From positions 265,292,070 to 265,356,069 of the forward strand of contig NC_134397.1 of assembly GCF_050003625.1 (NCBI RefSeq): 64,000 nucleotides of DNA. Direction: 5' to 3'. Shown here piece after piece: positions 55,003 to 64,000 of the stretch. Each line of letters starts with the position of its first letter. Positions within the stretch are counted from its first letter, which is position 1. Origin of the DNA: Haematobia irritans (taxonomy: Eukaryota > Arthropoda > Insecta > Diptera > Muscidae). The notes below the pieces were generated by a model, which saw nothing but the letters and a program-made list of their open reading frames with translations, was not told the origin of the DNA and did not search any database. Made by a program: the position numbers and the translations under genes.

Positions 55003-57637
55003 ATTTTTATACCCTCAGACCCCATAAAGTATATATATTCTGGGTCGTGATGAAATTCTGAGTCAATCTAAGAATGTCCGTCCGTCTGCTGAAATCACGC
55101 TAACTTCCGAACGAAACAAGCTATCTACTTGAAACTTGGCACAAGTAGTTGTTATTGATGTAGGTCGGATGGTATTGCAAATGGGCCATATCATCCGATC
55201 CGGCTGAAATTTGGTACATGGTGTTGGTGTATGGTATCTAAAAACCACGCAAAAATTGGTCCACATCGGTCCATAATTATATATAGCCCCCATATAAACA
55301 GATCCCAAGATTTGGCTTGCGGAGCCTCAAAGAGAAGCAAATTTCATCCGATCCGGCTGAAATTTGGTACATGGTGTTGGTATATGGTATCTAACAACCA
55401 CGCAAAAATTGGTCCACATAGGTCCATAATTATATATAGCCCCCACAAAAACCCCAGAGTTGGCTTGCGGAGACTCAAAGAGAAGCAAATTTCATCCGAT
55501 CCGGCTGAAATTTGGTACATGGTGTTGGTATATGGTATCTAACAACCACGAAAAAATTGGTCCACATAGGTCCATAATTATATATAGCCCCATATAAACC
55601 GATCCCCAGATTTGGTTTGCGGAGCCTCAAAGAGAAGCTAATTTCATCCGATCCGGCTGAAATTTGGTACATGGTGTTGGTATATGGTCTCTAACAACCT
55701 TGCAAAATGTGGTCGACATCGGTCCATAATTATATATAGCCCCCATATAAACCGATCCCCAGATTTGGTTTGCGTAGCCTCTAAGAGAAGCAAATTTCAT
55801 CTGATTCGTTGAAATTTGGTACGTGGTATTAGTATATGGTCTCTAACAACCTTGCAAAATGTGGTCGACTTCGGTCCATAATTATATATAGTCCCCATAT
55901 AAACCGATCCCCAGATTTGGTTTGCGGAGCCTCTAAGAGAAGCAAATTTCATCTGATTCGGTTGAAATTTGGTACGTGATATTAGTATATGGTCTCTAAC
56001 AACCATGCCAGATCGGTCCATAACTATATATAGCCCCCATATAAACCGATCCCCAGATTTGGCTTGCGGAGCCTCTAAGAGAAGCAAATTTCGTCTGATT
56101 CGGTTGAAATTTGGTACGTGGTATCGGAGCCTCAAAGAGAAGCAAATTTCATCCTATCCAGCTGAAATATGGTACATGGTGTTGGTATATGGTATCTAAC
56201 AACCACGAAAAAAATGGTCCACATAGGTCCATAATTATATATAGCCCCATATAAATCGATCCCCAGATTTGGCTTGCGGATCCTCAAAGAGAAGCAAATT
56301 TCATCCGATCCGGCTGAAATTTGGTACATGGTGTTGGTATATGGTATCTAACAACCACGCAAAAATTGGTCCACATAGGTCCATAATTATATATAGGCCC
56401 CATATAAACCGATCCCCAGATTTGGTTTGCGGAGCCTCTAAGAGAAGCAAATTTCATCTGATTCGGTTGAAATTTGGTACGTGGTATTAGTATATGGTGT
56501 CTAACAACCATGCCAGATCGGTCCATAACTATATATAGCCCCCATATAAACAGATCCCAAGATTTGGCTTGCGGAGCCTCAAAGAGAAGCAAATTTCATC
56601 CGATCCGGCTGAAATTTGGTACATGATGTTGATATATGGTCCTAACAACCATGCAAAAATTGGTCCATATCGGTCCATAATTATATATAGCCCCCATATA
56701 AACTGATTCCCAGATTTGAACTCCGGACGCAAAATTCATCCGATCCGATTGAAATTTTGGTACGTGGTGTTAGTATATGGTGTCTAACAACTATGCACAA
56801 TTGGTCGATTTCGGTCCATAATTATAAAGCCCCCATATAAATCGATCCCCAGATTTGACCTCCGGAACCTCTTGGAGGAGCAAAATTCATCCGATCCGGA
56901 GGAAATTTGGAACGTGGTGTTAGTATATGGTCACTAAAAACCATGCCAAAATTGGTCCATATCGGTCTATAGTTATATATAGCTGGTCCCCAATCACACA
57001 AAAATTGGTCCATATCAGTTCATATTCATGGTTGCCACTCGAGCCAAAAATAATCTACCAAAATTTTATTTCTATAGAAAATTTTGTCAAAATTTTATTT
57101 CTATAGAAAATTTTGTCCCGATTTTATTTCTTTAAAAAATTTTGTCAAAATTTTATTTCTATAGAAAATTTTGTCAAAATTTTATTTCTATAGAAAATTT
57201 TGTCCAAATCTTATTTCTATAGAAAATTTTGTCAAAATTTTATTGCTATAGAAAATTTTGTCAAAATTTTATTTCTATAGAAAATTTTGTCCAAATTTTA
57301 TTTCTATAAAAAATTTTGTCCAAATTTTATTTCTATAGAAAATTTTGTCAAAATTTTATTGCTATAGAAAATTTTGTCAAAATTTTATTTCTATAGAAAA
57401 TTTTGTCCAAATTTTTGTTCTATAAAAAATTTTGTCCAAATTTTATTTCTATAGAAAATTTTGTCAAAATTTTATTTCTCTAGAAAATTTTGTCAACTGA
57501 TTTATATACGTATTTAATGGGCCATTTTTTTTAGTTTAATATATACCACGTATAGACTAACTTACAATTTAGAACACGGTGTTACGATATTTTAAGATAC
57601 CTTGCCATCGGCAAGTGTTACGGTCGTATATACTTGT
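55003..57637 (+). mobile_element. Family B element with the longest monomer array
   Basis: Starts ACATTTTTATACCCTCAGAC, core AGTATATATATTCTGGGTCG and GTCCGTCCGTCTG. About ten monomers of 148-152 bp follow, for example GCCTCAAAGAGAAGCAAATT recurring at 55324, ~55472 and 55624. A G array lies at 57055-57497. The end TTGCCATCGGCAAGTGTTAC, then GTATATACTTG, has lost the GC hairpin. Confidence 0.9.
57055..57497 (-). repeat. G minisatellite inside a B element
   Basis: About fifteen units of TTTTATTTCTATAGAAAATT begin after GCCAAAAATAATCTACCAAA, the same junction as in the B elements at 16909 and 41083. Confidence 0.92.
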
Positions 57638-57669
57638 TTAATTTAATCCGTTTTAAAATTCATTGCAAA

Positions 57670-58566
57670 CAAGTAAGGAAAGTCTAAAGTCGGGCGGGGA
57701 CGACTATATTATACCTTGCACCACTTTATAGATCTAATTTTCGATACCATATCACATTGTCAAATGTGTTGGGTGCTATATGTAAAGGTTTGTCCCAAAT
57801 ACATACATTTAAATATCACTCGATTTGGACAGAATTTGATAGACTTTTACAAAATATATAGACTCAAAATTTAAGTCGGCTTATGGACTAGGGTGGAACA
57901 CAATGTTAGTAAAAAAATATGGGAAACATTTAAACCTGAAGCAATCTTAAGGAAACTTCGCAAAAGTTTATTTATGATTTATCGCTCGATATATATGTAT
58001 TAGAAGTTTAAGAAAATTAGAGTAATTTTTTCAACTATTCGACTAAGCAGTGGCGATTTTACAAGGAAAATGTTGGTATTTTGACCATTTTTGTCGAAAT
58101 CAGAAAAACATATATATGGGAGCTATATCTAAATCTGAACCGATTTCAACCAAATTTGGCACGCATAGCAGCAATGCTAGTTCTACTCCCTGTGCAAAAT
58201 TTCAACTAATTCGTGCAAAATTTCAACAAAAAATTAGCCTCTGTGGTCATATGAGTGTAAATCGGGCGAAAGCTATATATGGGAGCTATATCTAAATCTG
58301 AACCGATTTGGATGATATTTTGCAAGTTTTTCGAGACTCATAAAATATTGGGATGTACGGAATTTGAGGAAGATCGGTTGATATACACGCCAATTATGAC
58401 CAGATCGGTGAAAAATATATATGGCAACTATATCTAAATCTGAACCGATTTTTTCCCAAATCAATAGGGATCGTCTTTGAGCCGAAACAGGACCTCATAC
58501 CAAATTTTAGGACAATCGGACTAAAACTACGAGCTGTACTTTGCACACAAAAATACATCAACAGAT

Positions 58567-58606
<40 letters not shown>

Positions 58607-58743
58607 GGACATCGCTAAATCGACTCAGAATTTAATTCTAAGACGATCGGTATACTAAACGATGGGTCTCAAACTTTTCCTTCTTGGCGTTACATGCACA
58701 AACTTATTATACCCTGTACCACAGTAGTGGTGAAGGGTATAAA
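57670..58743 (-). mobile_element. Family A element, full length
   Basis: Left terminus CAAGTAAGGAAAGTCTAAAG, hairpin GTCGGGCGGGGACGAC with one change, two monomers, a GACA tract at 58561-58611, and right terminus GTAGTGGTGAAGGGTATAA. Confidence 0.9.
58561..58611 (-). repeat. (GACA)n/(GTCY)n microsatellite
   Basis: ACAGATAGACGGACAGACAG and further GACA units, beside ATCGCTAAATCGACTCAG. Confidence 0.9.
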
Positions 58744-58744
58744 A

Positions 58745-59085
58745 ATTGGATGTTTTCCACAAACATTTGTTTTTAAAACGTCCTTTTTTTAAATAAGTTG
58801 AATCTGTGGTTCGGAAGTTCCCGTTCCAAAATCCAAGTATTTAGATTCCATTAATTTACGTTTTGCCTTTGTTAAAATACATACGTCTTTAAGGGATGGA
58901 CACAAAATTTCCAAGATTAGTGCCCTAAATTTAACGAAACAAATTTTTCAAGCAAATATTATTAACTTTGTTTTGATTAAAATTCCATTATTTTAAAGCA
59001 ACTTGTCCTTAATATTGTGTAAATTGCGTGTCCTAAAATTAGGTTCCATATTCTTTCATATTAGGTCAATATATGTTTTAGTGCG
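58745..59085 (-). mobile_element. MITE relic, family T
   Basis: Reverse complement reads GCACTAAAACATATATTGAC, CTAATATGAAAGAATATGG and AACCTAATTTTAGGACA, following the order of the T copy at 10849. The far end is unclear. Confidence 0.5.
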
Positions 59086-59287
59086 GAAGAAGGTATTTCT
59101 TTTTTAGTTCAATGTATGTATATATCATAAAGGAAGTCATTAATTGTAATTGAAATGTAAGAATTTGTATGCCATTATTATCAAATCTTAAATTAAATAA
59201 ATAAAATGTACTTTTAGAAATATCAAACAAATAAGAGAACAAAATCAGTAATTTAAAAAATATTGACATACGTCAAACTTAAAACTG

Positions 59288-60075
59288 TTTTTATACACAC
59301 CATCATAGAATGGTGACGGGGGTATAATAAGTTTGTCATTCCGTTTGTAATACATCGAAATATTGATTTCCGACTATATAAAGTATATATATTCTTGATC
59401 AGGGATAAATTCTAAGACGATATAACCATGTATGTCTGTCTTTCTGTAATCACGCTACAGTCTTCAATAATGAAGCAATGGTGCTGAAATTTTGCACAAA
59501 CTCGTCTTTTGTCTGCAGGCAGATCAAGTTCGAATATAGTCCTCATATAAACCACCTCCCGATTTGGGGTCTTGGGCTAATAGAATTCGTTGTTTTTATC
59601 CAATTTGCCTGCAATTGAAAATCTAGAGGTATTTTAGGACCATAAAGAGATGTGCCAAAAATGGTGAGTACTAGTCCCTGTTTTGATATAGTCCCTATAT
59701 AGACCGATCTCCCGACTTTATTTCTTGGGCTTATACAAACCGTAGTTTTTATTCAATTTGCCTGAAATTGGAAATCTAGAGGTATTCTAGGACCATAAAG
59801 AGGTAGACCTATCTCCTGATTGTATTTCTAGGTCTTACAGAAATCGTAGTTTTTATCCGATTTGCCTCAAATTGAAACTCTAGAAGTATTTTAGGACCAT
59901 AAATACATGTGCCGAAAATGGCGTGTGTTTGTCCATGTTTTAGTATAGCCCCCATATCGACCGATCTCCCGATTTTACTTTTTGGGCTGTTACAAACCGT
60001 AGTTTTGTAACAGCCCACACAACGGTTTCTAGAAACCGTAGTTTTTATCCTATTTGCCTGAAATTATAAATATAC
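59288..60075 (+). mobile_element. Family C element, truncated
   Basis: Starts TTTTTATACACACCATCATAG with core TATATATATTCTTGATCAGG and a reduced GTCTGTCTTTCTG tract. C monomers follow (CTCCCGATTTGGGGTCTTGG). It fades at CCTGAAATTATAAATA without the hairpin end. Confidence 0.85.
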
Positions 60076-60115
60076 TATAAATAGCCTTAAAAATACTACA
60101 AATAAGGGAGCCACC

Positions 60116-60211
60116 GCGGTACAATGGTTAGCATGTCCGCCTTGCATACACAAGGTCGTGGGTTCGATTTCTGCTTCGACCGAACACCAAAAAGTTTTTC
60201 AGCGGTGGATT
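60116..60211 (+). mobile_element. SINE head fragment
   Basis: GGGAGCCACCGCGGTACAAT to GGGTTCGATTTCTGCTTCG and TTTTTCAGCGGTGGAT match the first ~95 bp of the SINE at 11697, including A-box and B-box words. Confidence 0.88.
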
Positions 60212-60660
60212 GCCTGATTATTTTGACTTACTCCTCGTACGTTCCGATTTCTTTTAACGAATCAAGAAAAAAATTGTGCCCATAATGCCAAAATGATGAA
60301 CAAAACACATGTCCACACAAACATAAAATGCTGCACACTCACAAAAAATCGCTTCTGTAACATATACTCCCAAACATATTTTGCTTCAAGCATATACATT
60401 TTTGGGTATTGCCCAAACATTTATATGTTTGATCTCTACCAATATATAATATGTTTGAAAGCATATTGGTCTAAACAATATATGTTTGGATAGTCTAAGT
60501 TCCAAACATTTTGTATTTTTGCATCCAAATTCAATAATGTTGTCTTCCAAAAAACAATATGTTATTATGTGACCATATAATATGTTTGGAAGCATTTTGC
60601 ACCCAAAAATATTATATGCTTAAAAAAAATTCTCCCAAACAATATTGTGCTCAAAATTTT

Positions 60661-60748
60661 ATTTATTTATTTATATATTTACAATCATAATGAATTATGA
60701 AAATAAACAGGTAATATAGGTGCTAACAACATAGGTTTTCGACCTGTA
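60661..60748 (-). mobile_element. Truncated LINE 3' tail, 88 bp, with 13-bp target duplication
   Basis: TGCTCAAAATTTT flanks the insert on both sides (60648-60660 and 60749-60761). Read on the minus strand the insert ends in (ATAAAT)-type tail repeats, TATATAAATAAATAAAT. These features are those of a severely 5'-truncated non-LTR retrotransposon insertion. Confidence 0.85.
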
Positions 60749-60895
60749 TGCTCAAAATTTTGTTTCTGCCCAATTGTATATTCCCCGACATCTTTATCAC
60801 TTCCACGAGATTTTTTAGTTCTTAGCACCTTTTTCTGTAATACAAACAATGTAGAAGAAATTATTCAATTTTATGATTTTTTTTATTTTAATTTT

Positions 60896-60955
60896 ACCTT
60901 TTGCCGGACGGGGATTCGAACAGCGGACCACACAGTTTGTAAGGATCAAAGAAGT
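60896..60955 (-). other. tRNA-like segment inside inner H
   Basis: Minus strand: TCCTTACAAACTGTGTGG and CCGCTGTTCGAATCCCCGTC resemble an anticodon arm and T-arm. Related to the segment at 27800. Acceptor pairing is not convincing. Confidence 0.5.
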
Positions 60956-61849
60956 AGCTGATCAATTGCCCAAGGAAAAATAAAATGTTAATTTTGTAAT
61001 AACAAGCAACAACCACCAACTTAATTCAATATTGCTCCCTGTTAAATAGCGCTCCAAGCTACTAAACACATATATGTTTATAGGCTATTTCTAAATTAAT
61101 ATATGTTTGCATTCAAGCATATTATATTTACAAACATTTTATGTCCCAAACATAATATGTTCTAACATATTAACATATATGTCCCAAACATATTATGCTA
61201 TTTTATGAACATTATATGCTTGCACTCAAAAATATTGTGTTTAAAAATTTGTGTTCCAAACATATAATGTTTATAGCCAAACATATGAAAAACAGTCTTT
61301 TTCAACCGTGTGCTCTCAAGGCGAAAACACGTGCTTTTTTTCAAATGTCTATTCTCTTGATTCCGAATGTCTATTCTCTTTACTCCGAATACTCATTTTA
61401 AAATTCAAATTAAATAATATTTAGACTTAAGCATATCAAATTTTTGGCCTTATCATAAAACAGTTTTCTGAAACAACATACGAGCGGATTCACAGAAATT
61501 GCTCTGTCTGTGTTATGTTGATATATTTCGTCAACCCTCCAGGTTTCCATCTCTATGTCTTTCTCTATACTCTCTCTGTCTCTCTCTGAATAAAATATCA
61601 CAACATATATATGTTTACTCCAAATTTGTAAATTTATATATGTTTACATTCACACATATGATTTTTATGAAACATTCATGCCCCAAACATAATATATTCT
61701 AACATATTAACATATGTGTCCCAAACATTTAGTGTTAGTTTAGGAACATTGCATGTTTGCACTTAAATATATTGTCTTTAAAAATTGTGCCCGAACACAC
61801 ATTTTGTTTATATCGGAACATATGAAAAACATATTTTTCTAACAGTGTG

Positions 61850-63319
61850 TATATATACTTGATTACGCCAAGAAGGTGTAATCATAGACCAACCTTTTAG
61901 TATACGGATCGGCTTAGAATTAAATTCTGAGTCGATTTAGCGATGTCCGTCTGTCTGTCTGTCTGTCCGTCTGTCTGTCTGTTGATGTATTTTTGTGTGC
62001 AAAGTACAGCTCGCAGTTTTAGTCCGATTGTCCTAAAATTTGGTATAGGGTCCTGTTTCGGTTCAAAGACGATCCCTATTGATTTTGGAAAAAATCGGTT
62101 CAGATTTAGATATAGCTGCCATATATATTTTTCACCGATCTGTCATAATTGGCGTGTATATCAACCGATCTTCCTCAAATTCCATACATCCGAATATTTT
62201 ATGGGTCTCGAAAAACTTGCAAAATATCAGCCAAATCGGTTTAGATTTAGATATAGCTCCCATATATAGCTTTCGCCCGATTTACACTCATTTGCCCACA
62301 GAGGCCAATTTTTTGTTCCGGTTTAGTTGAAATTTTGCATAGGGAGTAGAATTAGCATTGTAACTATGCGTGCCAAATTTGGTTGAAATCGGTTCAGATT
62401 TGGATATATCTCCCATATATAGCTTTCGGCCGATTTGCACTCATATGACCACAGAGGCCAATTTTAACTCAGATTTAGTTTAAATTTTGCACAGGGAGTA
62501 GAATTAGCATTGTAACTATGCGTGCCAAATTTGGTTGAAATCGATTCAGATTTGGATATATCTCCCATATATAGCTTTCGCCAATTTACACTCATAAGAC
62601 CACAGAGGCCAATTTTTTGCTCCGATTTAGTTGAAATTTTGCACAGGGAGTATAATTAGCATTGTAGCTATGCGTGCTAAATCTGGTTGAAATCGGTTCA
62701 GATTTAGATATAGCTCCCATATATAGCTTTCGCCCGATTTACACTCGTATGACCACAGAGGCCAATTTTTAACTCCGATTTTGTTGAAATTTTGCACAGG
62801 GGGTAGAATTAGCATTGTTGCTATGCGTGCCAAATCTGGTTGAAATCGGTTCAGATTTAGATATAGCTCCCATATATATGTTTTTCTGATTTCGACAAAA
62901 ATGGTCAAAATACAAACATTTTCCTTGTAAAATCGCCACTGCTTAGTCGAAAAGTTGTGAAAATAACTCTAATTTTCCTAAACTTCTAATACATATATAT
63001 CGAGCGATAAATCATAAATAAACTTTTGCGAAGTTTCATTAAAATTGCTTCAGATTTAAATGATTCTCATATTTTTTTACTAACATTGTGTTCCACCCTA
63101 GTGCATTAGCCGACTTAAATTTTGAGTCTATAGATTTTGTAGAAGTCTATCAAATTCTGTCCAGATCGAGTGATATTTAAATGTATGTATTTGGGACAAA
63201 CCTTTATATAGCCCCCAACACATTTGACGGATGTGATATGGTATCGAAAATTTAGATCTACAAAGTGGTGCAGGGTATAATATAGTCGGCCCCGCCCGAC
63301 TTTAGACTTTCCTTACTTG
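61850..63319 (+). mobile_element. Family A element, missing its TATACCC end
   Basis: Begins within the element at TACGCCAAGAAGGTGTAAT, then core GATCGGCTTAGAATTAAATT, a GTCY tract at 61945-61981 and six or so monomers. It ends GTCGGCCCCGCCCGAC, then TTTCCTTACTTG. Confidence 0.9.
61945..61981 (+). repeat. (GTCY)n microsatellite
   Basis: GTCCGTCTGTCTGTCTGTCT and further units after GAGTCGATTTAGCGAT. Confidence 0.9.
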
Positions 63320-64000
63320 TTTATCTATATATAAGTCTTTCTTATTTATTTAAAATATATTTTAAATTTCATGAAATAAATGTCATCTTTGCTATCGATT
63401 TTTCAGAGAGTATTGTCATGCCCATTCCATCTATTTCAAATCTTCAGCTACTGTGAATCACATAAGCCATATAAATTCTCCGAAACAATAGTTAGACAAT
63501 CCTTTATTTATGAGTTTTCTAAAAACAACATTTTTACACCTTTTTTAATTAAAATTAGTATATCGGAATTAATAAACCTATGACTTCCTCCACGGGGGCT
63601 AAAAACAATCACCCTATTCATCCCACATTCCCATAGTCATAACTCGCATTGATGGGACAAGCGATCCATCTATCGTCTATTGATACAGCAGCAACAAAAG
63701 TGAATGAAATCATAAATATGTTATCTTTTATTGTATTTCTTATAAAATTATCTCAATTTATGATCGATAAAACCCCGTTTTTAATAATTATTAAAAAAAA
63801 AACAAAAGTTTACCAAATAAAAGGAAATGCTCTTAATATCAATAATAATGGGCTATGGAAACAATTGGAAGCTATTAAAAAGAATAAACAACTGCCAATG
63901 GTGATGGTGAAGATGAAGTCAATGAATCTTGCTTCGCTCTTGGAGAATCATCACAAGTATTTTTATGGCTTTAATCCGCCATAATGGTCAATTCGTCCAA
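63320..64000. other. Unique-looking AT-rich DNA at the right edge
   Basis: An open frame at 63649-63984 (111 codons, ending in a stop) includes a hydrophobic stretch MLSFIVFLIKL and a Lys-rich part, but no family I recognise. It could be chance in AT-rich DNA. No repeat of this window is visible. Confidence 0.4.

Larger units (their letters stand above)
60336..61310. mobile_element. Inner family H element
   Basis: Left end CACTCACAAAAAATCGCTTC, right end in reverse CACGGTTGAAAAAGACTG, with the same ACATATGT-rich interior. It contains a tRNA-like segment at 60896-60955 (minus strand, CTGTTCGAATCCCCG as T-arm) and an 88-bp LINE tail insertion. Confidence 0.75.
60212..61847. mobile_element. Family H element, copy 2, with a second H inside
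   Basis: The outer copy reads GATTTCTTTTAACGAATCAA, AAATGCTG, then after the insert CTCTCAAGGCGAAAACACG. It ends AACATATTTTTCTAACAGTG. The copy at 27494 has AAATGCTGCTCTCAAGG uninterrupted, which locates the insert. The left end of the outer copy is missing. Confidence 0.75.

Overview
This window looks like repeat-rich, gene-poor chromosomal DNA of a higher fly, most probably a muscid such as Haematobia or Stomoxys. The main evidence is two decayed Himar1-type mariner copies (irritans subfamily, first described from the horn fly). Dipteran mini-me-like repeats with (TA)n and (GTCY)n tracts around a conserved core, AT-rich unique DNA and tRNA-derived SINEs agree with this. I found no intact host protein-coding gene and no functional RNA gene. 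Names A to U for repeat families below are mine; a '+' strand for families A, B and C means the GC hairpin end lies on the right.

Layout. 1-4.4 kb: a 29-bp tandem array, mariner copy 1, a degraded LINE reverse-transcriptase relic and unique AT-rich DNA. 4.4-9.3 kb: an A element inside a giant array of a different 29-bp minisatellite (family G), itself interrupted by a 341-bp element (K) with 42-bp perfect inverted repeats. 9.3-16 kb: SINEs, small TA-flanked MITEs, A and C elements. 16.9-27.4 kb: B, C, A and B elements, a foldback MITE (E), an exact 305-bp tandem duplication and mariner copy 2 nested in a B element. 27.5-28.8 kb: an ACATATGT-rich element (H) carrying tRNA-like segments. 30.2-38.6 kb: a shattered C element holding a 2,979-bp DNA transposon (J) and a D element that contains an A element that contains another A element. 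38.6-43.7 kb: SINE, F and B elements. 43.7-47.5 kb: a second giant G array, inverted relative to the first, with ~1-kb higher-order repeats. 48.5-57.6 kb: MITEs, two long B elements, a (TA)94 tract and an inverted duplication around (TA)28. 57.7-63.3 kb: A, C, H and A elements. The last 0.7 kb is unique-looking.

The most substantial coding content is transposon J. It encodes one transposase-like protein on the minus strand: a long acidic-triad domain, Cys/His clusters and a basic N-terminus, broken by two single-base phase changes. One lies in a correctly phased A-heptamer. J has 11-bp terminal inverted repeats, ATAT direct repeats and six CGGGTGTGAC motifs in its subterminal DNA. I cannot place it in a named superfamily with certainty.

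Families A, B and C share an architecture: one end is TATACCC..., followed by a mini-me-type core, then ~150-bp internal monomers, then a GC-rich hairpin about 20 bp from a terminal ACTTG. This, with apparent insertion without target duplication, fits non-autonomous Helentron/HINE-like elements. The G minisatellite sits at the same internal position in three B elements, so B elements are a plausible source of the giant G arrays.
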